From: Marinicauda pacifica
GTDB taxonomy: Bacteria > Pseudomonadota > Alphaproteobacteria > Caulobacterales > Maricaulaceae
DNA length: 64,000 nt
Assembly (NCBI RefSeq): GCF_004793635.1
Contig: NZ_SRXV01000002.1
Span: forward strand, 620,001 to 684,000
Direction of reading: 5' to 3'
Position 1 is the first letter of the stretch; each line of letters opens with the position of its first letter. The translations under genes and the position numbers were made by a program. The notes beneath the pieces are model-generated. The model saw only the letters and a list, made by a program, of their open reading frames with translations. It was not told the origin of the DNA and did no database searches. Below, piece after piece: positions 26,406 to 35,462 of this stretch.

Positions 26406-28337
26406 ATGGCCCGCCGCAAACCCGCCCCGCCTTCCAGACGATCCCGCTGGACGCTGCTGCTTCGCGGCGCGCTCAGCCTTGCCGTCGTCGGCGCGCTGGC
26501 GGCCGGCTGGCTGGTGATCTGGCTGGCGCGCGACCTGCCCGACACGACACAGCTCGCCCCCGCCGAGCGGACCGGCGCCATTACGCTTCTCGATCGCGAA
26601 GGCCGGGTCATCACGCGGCGCGGCGGCGGCGTTGGCGTGGCCATCACCGCCGACCACCTGCCCGAGCGCCTGGTCACGGCCGTGCTCGCAGTGGAGGACC
26701 GGCGCTTCTATTCGCACTTTGGGATCGACCTCATCGGCACCGGCCGCGCCGCGCTGGCCAATATGCGCGCGGGCGGCGTCGTCCAGGGCGGGTCGACCAT
26801 CACCCAGCAGCTGGCCAAGAACCTGTTCCTGAGCCCGGAGCGCACCTACCGGCGCAAGGCGCAGGAGATGATGCTCGCCCTCATGCTGGAGCATCGTTAT
26901 TCAAAAGATGAAATCCTCGCCCTCTACCTGAACCGGGTCTATTTCGGCGCCGGGGCCTGGGGGGCGGACGCGGCCTCCCAGCGCTATTTCAGCCAGTCGG
27001 TCCACGATCTGAGCTGGGGCGAGGCAGCGCTTCTGGCCGGGCTGCTCAAGGCGCCCTCACGCTACTCGCCGGCCAGCGATGCCCGCCGCGCGGCCGTGCG
27101 CGCCACCGTGGTCCTGGACCTGATGCACGATACCGGCGCCATCAACGAGGCCGAACGCGTGGCCGCCGCCGAAGTGCCGATCCGCGTCTCGCGCGGACTG
27201 TCCAGCCCGGGCGCGGGCTGGTTCGCCGACTGGGTCGTCGGCCAGGTCCGTGAGCAGACTTCGGTGCGCGACACCGACCTGGTCGTCTACACCACGCTCG
27301 ATGTCGATGCGCAGCGCGCCGCCGAACTCGCCCTGACACAGGGTCTGGCCGACCCGGAGATCGCCCGCGGCGCGCAGACCGGAGCGCTGATCGCGCTCGA
27401 TGGCGCGGGCGGGGTGCGCGCTCTAGTCGGCGGCACCGATTATACGCGCTCACCGTTCAACCGCGCGATCAACGCACGGCGTCAGCCCGGCTCGGCCTTC
27501 AAACCTTTCGTCTATGCTGCCGCTTTCGAGGGCGGCTTCTCGCCCGACGATGTGTTCGACGACGCGCCGGTCAGCTACGGCACCTGGTCGCCGGAAAACT
27601 ATAATGGCCGCTATGAGGGCCGGATGACGCTGGAAGAGGCCTTCGCCACCTCGTCGAACGCCATTGCCGTCCAGCTGTCCGAAGCGACCGGCCGCGGCTG
27701 GGTGCTGCGTACCGCCCAGCGCATGGGGATCGAGAGCCCCATGGAAAATACGCGCGCGGTTGCGCTGGGGGCCTACGAGGTCACGCCGCTCGAGCTCGCC
27801 GGCGCCTACGCACCCTTCATGAATGGCGGCTTGCGCGTCGACCCCCATGCCATCACGCGGATCGAGACAGCGGCGGGCGAGACCGTGTTCGAACGCGAGA
27901 TACCGGCGCCGGAACTGGTCCTCGCCGCCCGCGTGCGCAGCGACATGGACCGTCTGTTCGCCGCCTCGGTCGCGCGCGGGACCAGCCGCAACGCGGCCGT
28001 CCCCGGACGCATTGTGCGCGGCAAGACAGGCACCACCAACGACAATCGCGATGCCTGGTTCGTGGGCTGGTCGGACGGGCTCCTGACCGCGGTCTGGACG
28101 GGCAATGACGATGGCTCGCCCACCGACCATGCGGTCGGCGGTGCGGGGCCGGCCCGGATCTTCGCGCGCTTCGTGACCAATGCTCCGGCGGTCGGCGCGC
28201 CGTCGACGACGATGGTTGGCGCCCGCGCGGAGCCTGGTCCTGCCGAGGCCGGGCCTGACGCCGATGCGTCCGTCTCGTCGGCCGCCGGCAACGATGCCAT
28301 CGGCGCGCTGCTCCAGCGCCTCGGCTCGGGCGAGTAG
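26406..28337 (+). CDS. Bifunctional class A penicillin-binding protein (PBP1-type)
   Basis: 643 residues that build and cross-link peptidoglycan at the inner membrane. One membrane helix spans about 17-40. The GT51 domain has the catalytic Glu97 in AVEDRRFYSHFGID and QGGSTITQQLAKNLFL at 127-142. The transpeptidase domain has SAFK (nucleophile Ser363), SSN at 416-418 and KTGT at 540-543. All catalytic motifs are intact. The tail after 600 is Pro/Ala-rich. The ATG at 26406 gives a normal short cytoplasmic N-terminus; the open frame to 26268 does not. Closest in architecture to PBP1A/1C; a monocistronic unit. Confidence 0.95.
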   Translation: MARRKPAPPSRRSRWTLLLRGALSLAVVGALAAGWLVIWLARDLPDTTQLAPAERTGAITLLDREGRVITRRGGGVGVAITADHLPERLVTAVLAVEDRRFYSHFGIDLIGTGRAALANMRAGGVVQGGSTITQQLAKNLFLSPERTYRRKAQEMMLALMLEHRYSKDEILALYLNRVYFGAGAWGADAASQRYFSQSVHDLSWGEAALLAGLLKAPSRYSPASDARRAAVRATVVLDLMHDTGAINEAERVAAAEVPIRVSRGLSSPGAGWFADWVVGQVREQTSVRDTDLVVYTTLDVDAQRAAELALTQGLADPEIARGAQTGALIALDGAGGVRALVGGTDYTRSPFNRAINARRQPGSAFKPFVYAAAFEGGFSPDDVFDDAPVSYGTWSPENYNGRYEGRMTLEEAFATSSNAIAVQLSEATGRGWVLRTAQRMGIESPMENTRAVALGAYEVTPLELAGAYAPFMNGGLRVDPHAITRIETAAGETVFEREIPAPELVLAARVRSDMDRLFAASVARGTSRNAAVPGRIVRGKTGTTNDNRDAWFVGWSDGLLTAVWTGNDDGSPTDHAVGGAGPARIFARFVTNAPAVGAPSTTMVGARAEPGPAEAGPDADASVSSAAGNDAIGALLQRLGSGE

Positions 28338-28478
28338 CGGCCGGTCAGGCCCCGGCGTGCGGCGCGTTCGTGCGCTGCGGCTCGCGAAAGGCTCGCATTT
28401 CCGCCCGATTTGCCGGTAGTCTGGAGCCCAGGGGCGCGCAGCCGCGTTGTGCGCATAGCTCAATCAAGAGGACACGAC

Positions 28479-30080
28479 ATGATGAAGGTATCCGCTCTCG
28501 GCTCGGCGAGCGTGCTGGCACTCGCGCTGGGTCTGACCGCCTGCGGCTCAGGCGACACCGGCACGCCGGGACGCGAGAGTGCGCCGACCGAAGTCACGCT
28601 CAGCCAGGCCGAAGACGGGCTGGCAGCCCTGAACCTGGTCGCCAACGAGGCGCTGAGCTGGGAGGAGCAGAGCTTCGAGGACGGGGTCTATACCTTCACC
28701 AATCTGACTTACGCGCCGGCCGATGCCGAGGAACGCGGCTTCACGATCGAGGAGCTGGTCATCGCCGCCCCCCGCGTGACCGAGGCCGGCCATGTCGCCT
28801 TCGACCGGCTGCATGCCACGGGCATTGCCGGTGACGCGGAGGGGCCCGATCAGGTTCAGATCGCGCGGGTCTATATCGATGCGCCCGGCCCCGGCCTCGC
28901 CGCCCTGATCGGCGACGTGATAAGCGGACGCGCGGACGCCGAAGACTATACCGCGCCCTTCCAGGACATCGCCGCATACAGCTTTGAGGGTCTGGGCGTG
29001 GACTCCGTCTCGATGACGACCGTCGAGGACGAGACCCCGCTTCAGCTCCGGCTCGGCGCCCTGGCCATGGACTCGTTCGACGGCGAGACCCTGTCCTCTT
29101 TCGTCATGGACGATTTCGCGGCGTTTTCGCAGGACGCCACGCAGCCGGTGCGCTTTTCGCTCGACGAGGTACGCGCCGAGGGCCTGAAGGCTGGCCTCGT
29201 CCAGGCCCTGTTCGAGGGCGGCGAGAGCGGCATGGATCCGATGAGCGACATGCTGCTGCCGGTCAACCTGTATTCCAGCGTCGCGCTGCGCGGGCTGAAC
29301 GTGGATGCCGACGGGGTCGTGGTGACCATGGAAGAGCTGACCGGCACCTCTCGCGAACGCGGCGGCGAGCTTGTCCAGGTCTCGGAGATGCCGCTTCTGC
29401 GCGTCGCGGCGCGCGAGGGCACCCAGGCCGGCGATCAGGTGGCCGGCGCGTTGGAGATGCTGGGCTATGAGGCGTTCGACTTTTCCATGCGCGGGGAGAG
29501 CGTCTACGACACCGAAGCCGACCGCATGTATACGCGCGGCGAGAATTATCTGCGCCTGGAAGACGGGTTCGAGATCCGCTTCGATCAGGATTTCTCCGGG
29601 ATCGAGGCCTACATGGAGCGCTATGGCGCGGCCATGGCCGACATGTTCGACCAGACCGAAGGCGCCAAGACGCCCGGCGCGCTCAGCCCGGCCCAGATGG
29701 ATCCGGCGCTGAAGGCCGCCTATGAGCCCTTGATGCTGAACCGGATGCGCATCGCGATCGAGGACCGCTCGCTGCTGGACCGGGCCCTGGACGCCGCTGC
29801 GACGCGCCAGAATGTCGATCCGGCCACCGTGCGCAGCCAGATGATCGGCATGCTGGGAATGGGGGTCATGATGGCGCCGCCTGAAATTCCCCGCCCGCTT
29901 GTCGGTTCGGTCTCACAGGCGCTGACCCTGTTCCTCCAGGAAGGCGGAACGGTGGTCATCAGCGCCGATCCCGAAGAGCCGGTCTCCATCGGCAGGATCA
30001 TCGAGGCCTCCGAAGAGGGCCGTTTCGATCCCGCCATGCTCAACGTCACCGTCCGGCACGAGGGCGAAGACCAAGAGTAG
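28479..30080 (+). CDS. Large hypothetical lipoprotein, 533 residues
   Basis: A lipoprotein signal (SVLALALGLTACGSGD) is followed by an acidic, Met- and Ala-rich globular protein. Recurrent patterns such as VSMTTVEDETPLQLRLGALAM and LRGLNVDADGVVVTMEEL suggest repeated beta units. A C-terminal segment (LVGSVSQALTLFLQEGGTVV) resembles the end of a long beta-helical or AsmA-like domain, but no assignment is safe. The ATG at 28479 has AGAGGA upstream. It is convergent with the PHB depolymerase over a strong hairpin. Confidence 0.7.
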   Translation: MMKVSALGSASVLALALGLTACGSGDTGTPGRESAPTEVTLSQAEDGLAALNLVANEALSWEEQSFEDGVYTFTNLTYAPADAEERGFTIEELVIAAPRVTEAGHVAFDRLHATGIAGDAEGPDQVQIARVYIDAPGPGLAALIGDVISGRADAEDYTAPFQDIAAYSFEGLGVDSVSMTTVEDETPLQLRLGALAMDSFDGETLSSFVMDDFAAFSQDATQPVRFSLDEVRAEGLKAGLVQALFEGGESGMDPMSDMLLPVNLYSSVALRGLNVDADGVVVTMEELTGTSRERGGELVQVSEMPLLRVAAREGTQAGDQVAGALEMLGYEAFDFSMRGESVYDTEADRMYTRGENYLRLEDGFEIRFDQDFSGIEAYMERYGAAMADMFDQTEGAKTPGALSPAQMDPALKAAYEPLMLNRMRIAIEDRSLLDRALDAAATRQNVDPATVRSQMIGMLGMGVMMAPPEIPRPLVGSVSQALTLFLQEGGTVVISADPEEPVSIGRIIEASEEGRFDPAMLNVTVRHEGEDQE

Positions 30081-30091
30081 GCCGGAAGAGT

Positions 30092-30114
30092 CCGGGCCGG
30101 ACAAGCCGGCCCGG
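30092..30114. terminator. Hairpin between convergent genes
   Basis: CCGGGCCGG / CCGGCCCGG, a 9-bp perfect stem with loop ACAAG, centred in the 39-bp gap between the lipoprotein gene and the convergent depolymerase gene. It could serve both directions. Confidence 0.6.
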
Positions 30115-30119
30115 GCGGC

Positions 30120-31379
30120 TTATTTGCGAGCGTGGCGCGCCATGAAGGCGCGCATGCGCGGCGCGATCTCGTCCGCGAAGCGCGAGCCGTTGAACACGCC
30201 GTAATGGCCGACGCCCGGCTGCACGTAATCCTCGCGCAGGCTGTCGCTCAGCCCCGTGCACAATGTGTGAGCCGCCTGGGTCTGGCCGATGCCGGAGATA
30301 TCGTCATTCTCGCCTTCCACGGTCAGAAGGGCGACGTCCCGGATCGTATCCGGGCGCACCGGGCGCCCGCGCACGGTCATGTTTCTCCGCGCCAGCTTCT
30401 GCTCCTGGAACACGTCGCAGATGGTCTGCAGATAGAATTCCTCGGTCAGATCCATCACCGACAGGTATTCGTCGTAGAAAGCGCGGTGATTGTCCGCACT
30501 GTCCCCGTCCCCGGCGACGAGCTCGTTGAAATACTGCCAGTGCGCATCGACGTGGCGGTCCAGATTCATGTTGATGAAGCCGGTCAGCTGCAGGAAGCCG
30601 GGATACACGCGCCGCAGGGCGCCGGGATAGCCGGCCGGGACGGTGTGGATCAGCTGGTCGCGGAACCAGGAATAGGGCCGCTCCTCGGCCAGCTTGTTGG
30701 GCACGGTGGGCGATTTGCGCGTGTCGATGGGCGAGCCCATGAAAGTCATCGTCGCCGGGCGGGCCGGATCCTCGTCCTCGGCCATCAGCGCGACGGCTGC
30801 CAGGGTGGCAGGCCCGGGCTGACAGACGGCCACGACATTGGCGCCCGGTCCCGCCTCGGTGATCATGGCGCGCACATAGTCGACGAAATCGTCCAGGTCG
30901 AACGCGCCCTCGTCCACCGCCACCATGCGCGCATCGGCCCAGTCGGTGATGTAGACGTCGGCATCGGGCAGGAAGGTCTGCACAGTGCCGCGCAGGAGGG
31001 TCGCGTGGTGGCCCGACATCGGCGCGACGATCAGCACGACCGGATCGTCAATGGCCTCCGGCGCCACACCGCGCACCTTGGCGAGCGCCTCCCGGTCGCG
31101 CTTGAAATGGACCAGGGAACAGAACGGCTTCGACCAGACCGTCTCGATCTCGACCGGCACGTCCAGCCCGTTCACGCGGGTGCAGTCGAACCCCCAGTCC
31201 GGCTTGCCGTACTGGCGCGTCAGGCTCTCGAACACGTCGGCGGACGCGGCCATGGCCCGGCCGGCCAGCGTATCGGCCACCGGATTGTGCGGGTCGCGCA
31301 ATGCCTCGCGGGTCGCGTTGGCGGCGGCGCGCCAGGGCATCATCGCCGCACGGCTCATTTCCAGAAAAGAGTAGAGCAT
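30120..31379 (-). CDS. phaZ: Intracellular polyhydroxyalkanoate depolymerase
   Basis: 419 residues of the PhaZ1 family, which mobilises stored polyhydroxybutyrate. The N-terminus MLYSFLEMSRAAMMPWR is typical. The lipase box is replaced by VVAVCQPGPA, with Cys as nucleophile as known for the Ralstonia intracellular enzyme. Other conserved blocks include MSGHHATLLRGTV and the final His in PGVGHYGVFNGSRF. It is cytoplasmic with no signal peptide. Its presence implies that the host makes PHB, though no synthase is in this window. Confidence 0.93.
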   Translation of the reverse strand: MLYSFLEMSRAAMMPWRAAANATREALRDPHNPVADTLAGRAMAASADVFESLTRQYGKPDWGFDCTRVNGLDVPVEIETVWSKPFCSLVHFKRDREALAKVRGVAPEAIDDPVVLIVAPMSGHHATLLRGTVQTFLPDADVYITDWADARMVAVDEGAFDLDDFVDYVRAMITEAGPGANVVAVCQPGPATLAAVALMAEDEDPARPATMTFMGSPIDTRKSPTVPNKLAEERPYSWFRDQLIHTVPAGYPGALRRVYPGFLQLTGFINMNLDRHVDAHWQYFNELVAGDGDSADNHRAFYDEYLSVMDLTEEFYLQTICDVFQEQKLARRNMTVRGRPVRPDTIRDVALLTVEGENDDISGIGQTQAAHTLCTGLSDSLREDYVQPGVGHYGVFNGSRFADEIAPRMRAFMARHARK

Positions 31380-31432
31380 GGGTCAGGCCTCCTGACCTGC
31401 GCGCACACGGCGCAGGCTCGGGTCAAGGACGA

Positions 31433-32080
31433 TCAGGACGCACGCGCGTCATTGGCGAGAAACTGGCGCAGCCGCGAGGCGATAGTTTCCGGATCGGCCG
31501 TATGGGGAAAGACGTCGACGAACCTGCCCTCTCTGTCCATCAGGTAGATGAGGCTCGTATGGTCCATGGTGTATCCCCCGGTCGTCTGGGGGTCTTCGGC
31601 GCGCGCATAGTACACGCGGTAGGCGCGGGCCGCCTGGCTGACCTGCTCGGGCGTTCCGGTCAGGCCTTTCAGCCGGTCCGGGAAGGCCGGCGAGTCAACA
31701 TATTCGGCGAGCACTTCGGGCGTGTCCCGCTCGGGGTCGACGGTGATCAGGAGCGGCTGGAATTGCGCGCGCTGCTCTTCGTTCAGCCGCGACAGCGCGT
31801 CGGCGAGGATCTGCAGGCTGAACGGACAGATGTCCGGGCAGTAGGTGAAGCCGAAATAGATCAGCATCGCCTGGCCTTCGAAATCGGCGTTCGTGACGGT
31901 CGCCCCGGTCTCGTCGACCAGGGTGAAGTCCCCGCCCACCTGGGCCTCGCCCGAGGTGCGCGTGGCCGGCAGGCTCCGACCGTCTCCCCCCGCGCCGCGT
32001 ACGACCAGCAGAGCAAACACGGCCACGAGGGCCAGAAGGGTCGCCAGCACCGGCAGGAGCCAGACAGGACGGTTCTGCAT
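31433..32080 (-). CDS. SCO1/SenC family copper chaperone
   Basis: 215 residues: an N-terminal membrane anchor (VLATLLALVAVFALLVVRG) and a thioredoxin-fold SCO domain. The Cu-binding pair is FTYCPDICPF and the distal His lies in YTMDHTSLIYLMD. SCO proteins deliver copper or reduce the oxidase CuA/CuB sites. It is divergent from regB, the same arrangement as senC-regBA in photosynthetic alphaproteobacteria, linking it to control and assembly of respiratory oxidases. Confidence 0.93.
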   Translation of the reverse strand: MQNRPVWLLPVLATLLALVAVFALLVVRGAGGDGRSLPATRTSGEAQVGGDFTLVDETGATVTNADFEGQAMLIYFGFTYCPDICPFSLQILADALSRLNEEQRAQFQPLLITVDPERDTPEVLAEYVDSPAFPDRLKGLTGTPEQVSQAARAYRVYYARAEDPQTTGGYTMDHTSLIYLMDREGRFVDVFPHTADPETIASRLRQFLANDARAS

Positions 32081-32444
32081 AGACTTTCCTCACTGTGGCC
32101 GGCCATCGTCGCGGCGCGCCGGCTATTGGCGCGATCCTGGCGAGACGCCGGGCGATCTCGGGGCGTGTGCGGCTGCACACAAGGCCGCCCCACATCAAGG
32201 ACGCCCCCTATACACGATGTTGGCGCGACCGGCGAGATGCCCAACGTTGTAACCGTCGATGTGCCCGGCGGTCGCGGGATCGGGCCGCATGCTGCAGCGC
32301 AACACCTGCCATGTCCACACCCCGGATCGTCCGGTGCGGCGTTCGGTCCCTTTCGCCTTGACCCGGACTCTGCTTCTCTCCGGGGCTGGCACAGTCTTTC
32401 CAGCCGGCAGTTCCGGCCCCGACCCCGCAGGCGAGCGACATCCG
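32081..32444. promoter_or_regulatory. 364-bp divergent control region of SCO and regB
   Basis: No gene is supported here. The region separates two divergent genes and must hold both promoters. It is GC-rich with several GCGGTCGC-like elements (for example near 32268-32276), but I cannot define a RegA site or a -35/-10 pair with confidence. Confidence 0.4.
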
Positions 32445-33806
32445 ATGAACGATCCTGAATGGCACGCCGTGGCCAGCGAGATGTCCCTGTCGCCGATGTT
32501 CGGGCGAGTGCGCCTGCGCACGCTGATCATGCTGCGATGGCTGGCGGTCGCGGGCCAGACCGCCACCGTGCTCGGCGTCAATCTGGTCATGGGGTTCGAC
32601 CTGCCGATCGCAGCCTGTCTGGGCGTGATCGCGGCCAGCGCAGTGCTCAACGTCTCGCTCGCCGTCACCCAGCCGACCCAGCGCTTTGCCAAGGACTGGG
32701 AAGCGGCAGCCCAGCTCGGCTATGACCTGATCCAGCTCATGGTTCTGCTCGCGCTCACTGGCGGGCTGACCAACCCGTTCGCGATCATCATGATCGCCCC
32801 GCTTGTGATCTCGGTGGCGTCGCTGCCGCCGCGGCTGTGGATTCCCCTGGCTGGGATGGCGGTCGCCGGCTCCATCGCGATCAGCCTGTGGCACCTGCCC
32901 CTGCCCTGGCAGGGCGCCTTCCCGGTCACCTTGCCGTCGATCTACCAGGCCGCGATCTGGTTCGCCATGGCGATCACGATCGCGTTCACGGCCGTCTATG
33001 CCTGGCGGGTGGGCCGCGAAGCCAAGCGCATGGGCACGGCTCTGGCGGCGACCCAGACTGTCCTGGCGCGCGAGCAGCGCCTGTCCGCGCTCGGCGCGCT
33101 GTCGGCTGCGGCCGCGCACGAGCTGGGCACGCCGCTGGGGACGATCCAGGTCACCGCCAAGGAGATGCTGCGTTTTGCCGAAAGCGATAGCGTGCGCGAG
33201 GACGCCGCGCTGCTGGTCAGCCAGGCCGAGCGCTGCCGCGACATCCTCAAACGCCTGTCCCAGACCCAGGAAGCCAGCGACAGGATGCACGACCGGCTGG
33301 CGCTGGGCGATGCGCTGGAGGAGGCGGCGGCCCCGTTGCGCGGTCTCGGCGCCCAGATCGGCATCCACCTCAATGCGCTGGAAGACCGTCTGGACCCGCC
33401 GCTGATCCGGCGCAGCGCGGAGATGCTCTACGCGGTCGGCAATTTCGTGGAAAACGCTGTGGACTACGCCCACACCCGCGTCGACATCACCGGGCGCTGG
33501 GACCCCGAGCGCATCATGGTCGAGATCGAGGATGACGGACCGGGCTTCCCGCCCGATATCCTGGCCAAGCTGGGAGAGCCCTACGTCACCACCCGGCGCG
33601 GGCGCGAGGGCAGCGGCGGCATGGGGCTCGGCGTTTTCATCGCGATCACCCTGACCGAGCGCCTGGGCGGACATGTCGACTTTTCAAACAGTACCGCCCG
33701 CGGCGGGGCCCGCGTCCTGCTGACCTGGCCGCGCGAGGCGCTGGCCGCCCCCGCCGACCCGGAGGAAGAGGCCGAGGAAGAAGAGATTCCCGGGACGCTG
33801 TCCTAA
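32445..33806 (+). CDS. regB: Redox-sensing histidine kinase RegB/PrrB
   Basis: 453 residues. Six membrane helices fill residues 20-187 and include the quinone-sensing heptapeptide GGLTNPF at 106-112. The H-box is AAAHELGTPLGT with phospho-acceptor His225. The conserved redox cysteine of the family is present as Cys264 in SQAERCRDILKRL. The ATPase domain shows ENAVDYA, EDDGPGFP and GGMGLGVFIA. RegB controls respiratory and other redox genes through RegA. The ATG at 32445 gives the normal N-terminus. The last residues are very acidic. Confidence 0.95.
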   Translation: MNDPEWHAVASEMSLSPMFGRVRLRTLIMLRWLAVAGQTATVLGVNLVMGFDLPIAACLGVIAASAVLNVSLAVTQPTQRFAKDWEAAAQLGYDLIQLMVLLALTGGLTNPFAIIMIAPLVISVASLPPRLWIPLAGMAVAGSIAISLWHLPLPWQGAFPVTLPSIYQAAIWFAMAITIAFTAVYAWRVGREAKRMGTALAATQTVLAREQRLSALGALSAAAAHELGTPLGTIQVTAKEMLRFAESDSVREDAALLVSQAERCRDILKRLSQTQEASDRMHDRLALGDALEEAAAPLRGLGAQIGIHLNALEDRLDPPLIRRSAEMLYAVGNFVENAVDYAHTRVDITGRWDPERIMVEIEDDGPGFPPDILAKLGEPYVTTRRGREGSGGMGLGVFIAITLTERLGGHVDFSNSTARGGARVLLTWPREALAAPADPEEEAEEEEIPGTLS

Positions 33807-33909
33807 GGTCTGCAATCTCACCCACCCGCCTGCGGGGGGTTTGAGGCCGCGCGCACGCAGTCTATATCCCTGTCATAGCCCATCAGTGATTTGAGACTGG
33901 ATACGAGCC

Positions 33910-34461
33910 ATGAGCGATGCAGAGCTGAACCTGCCCGAGGATAAATCCCTCCTCATTCTCGACGATGACACGCCGTTCCGCACACGGCTCGGCCGCGCGA
34001 TGACGCATCGCGGTTTCAAGGTCGTCGAGGCGGCGAGCGTCGCCGAAGCGCTCGAGATTGCCGGCAAGAACCCGCCTGCCTTCGCGGTTGTCGACCTGCG
34101 GCTCGGCGACGGAGACGGCCTGCAGGTGGTCAAGGCGTTGCACAGCCATCGCGCCGACTGCCGGGTGGTCATGCTGACCGGCTACGGAAATATTGCGACC
34201 GCGGTCGCTGCCGTGAAATCCGGCGCGGTGGATTACCTGTCCAAGCCGGCCGATGCCGACGATGTCGCCAAGGCGCTGCTGGCTGCGCCTGACGCCAAGC
34301 CGGCCCCGCCCGAGAATCCGATGAGTGCGGACCGGGTGCGCTGGGAGCATATCCAGCGCGTCTTCGAGCTGTGCGATCACAATGTCTCCGAGACCGCGCG
34401 CCGCCTGAACATGCACCGCCGCACGCTGCAGCGCATCCTGGCCAAGCGCGCGCCGCGCTAA
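33910..34461 (+). CDS. regA: Redox response regulator RegA/PrrA
   Basis: 183 residues. The receiver domain has the acidic pocket LILDDD, phospho-acceptor Asp62 in VVDLRLGDGDG and Lys in YLSKPAD. A Pro-rich linker (PAPPEN) leads to a Fis-type helix-turn-helix (NVSETARRLNMHRRTLQRIL), the near-invariant RegA DNA-binding end. It lies 103 bp after regB. Likely targets include the cbb3 operon and the SCO gene. Confidence 0.96.
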   Translation: MSDAELNLPEDKSLLILDDDTPFRTRLGRAMTHRGFKVVEAASVAEALEIAGKNPPAFAVVDLRLGDGDGLQVVKALHSHRADCRVVMLTGYGNIATAVAAVKSGAVDYLSKPADADDVAKALLAAPDAKPAPPENPMSADRVRWEHIQRVFELCDHNVSETARRLNMHRRTLQRILAKRAPR

Positions 34462-34471
34462 AGCGTTGTCA

Positions 34472-34494
34472 GCGAAAGTGGGAACCGGTTTCGC
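34472..34494. repeat. Imperfect palindrome GCGAAA-N11-TTTCGC, dispersed-repeat-like
   Basis: GCGAAAGTGGGAACCGGTTTCGC has 6-bp outer arms and an inner GG/CC pair. It fills the 35-bp gap between convergent regA and mmcB. Sequences of this form occur many times in alphaproteobacterial genomes between genes; only one copy is seen in this window. It may act as a bidirectional terminator. Confidence 0.5.
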
Positions 34495-34496
34495 GT

Positions 34497-34940
34497 TTAC
34501 ACCCTCAGTAGTCTTTCCGCCGCATGCCGGGCGAAGCGCAGGGTCAGGGCCTTGCGCCGGGCCGGAGCGAGCTTGTCCACCGGGCTCTCGCGCACGATCC
34601 CCGCACCGAAGGCATCCGCGACGATAAGGCCGGTCTGTTCGGGCAGGACGGCAGCGGGAAACCGGTCGGAGACCGCGAAGAAGAAGCGGTCGCACCAGTC
34701 GAAATAATCCGGCCATTTCTGGTCCGTGCGGAAATCGGCGATGCCCGACTTGATCTCGACGATGACGATTTCGCCCTTCGGCCCGAGACCTGCCAGGTCC
34801 GCCCGGCGCCCGCACGGCAGGGTAAATTCGGGGATGGCATTAATCCCCAGATCATAGAGAAGACGGGCCGTCCCGCGCATCAAGGCATGCGCGTCGTCAA
34901 TGGCCGGATTGGTGGCGGAGGCGAGGCTGGCACGGGTCAT
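34497..34940 (-). CDS. mmcB: MmcB family DNA repair protein
   Basis: 147 residues with the MmcB pattern: GRRADLAGLGPKGEIVIVEIKSG, where Asp, Glu and Lys form a restriction-endonuclease-like D-ExK core, then WPDYFDWCDRFFFAV. In Caulobacter, MmcB is an SOS-induced nuclease-like protein that acts with damage-tolerance polymerases. The full domain is present. It is convergent with regA. Confidence 0.88.
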   Translation of the reverse strand: MTRASLASATNPAIDDAHALMRGTARLLYDLGINAIPEFTLPCGRRADLAGLGPKGEIVIVEIKSGIADFRTDQKWPDYFDWCDRFFFAVSDRFPAAVLPEQTGLIVADAFGAGIVRESPVDKLAPARRKALTLRFARHAAERLLRV

Positions 34941-35054
34941 CGCGTCAATATGTTCAAACTTTGTTCCGCGCGCAAGCGGTCGGGTTCACGACCGGCGCTT
35001 GCCCGGCGCGGCCACGGCGACTACCTGCTGACCACGCTCAGACCGGACCCGACC

Positions 35055-35462
35055 ATGACCCAGACCGCCGCGCCCGAACTCGCCCCCTCCCAGGAAGAGA
35101 TGCTGACCCTGGCCGAACAGGCCTGGGAAGCGCTGCCCGAGGCGTTCCGGCGCATGTGCGGCAATGTGGTGATCCAGGTCGTCGACTTTGCCGACGAGGA
35201 GACGCTCGCCCATTTCGGAATGGAGAGCGCGTACGAGCTGTCCGGCCTCTATCACGGCGTCGACCTGACCCAGAAATCCAGTGTCGACCCGGGCGGGCCC
35301 GACTATGTCTTCCTCTACCGCCTGCCCATCCTGCTGGAATGGTGCGAGCGCGGCGACGTGACGCTGAAGGATCTGGTCAGCCATGTGCTGGTGCACGAGA
35401 TCGGCCATCATTTCGGCCTCTCGGACGACGACATGCACGCCATCGAGGATGCCGCCGACTAG
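35055..35462 (+). CDS. Metallopeptidase family protein (zincin-like)
   Basis: 135 residues with the zinc motif HVLVHEIGHHFGLSDDDM near the C-terminus and an upstream DYVFLYRLPILLEW segment. It belongs to the short zincin family common in Actinobacteria and Alphaproteobacteria; the substrate is unknown. Cytoplasmic. The ATG at 35055 gives the standard family length; the frame continues upstream into mmcB antisense. Its stop overlaps that of the sirtuin gene in a shared CTAG. Confidence 0.88.
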   Translation: MTQTAAPELAPSQEEMLTLAEQAWEALPEAFRRMCGNVVIQVVDFADEETLAHFGMESAYELSGLYHGVDLTQKSSVDPGGPDYVFLYRLPILLEWCERGDVTLKDLVSHVLVHEIGHHFGLSDDDMHAIEDAAD

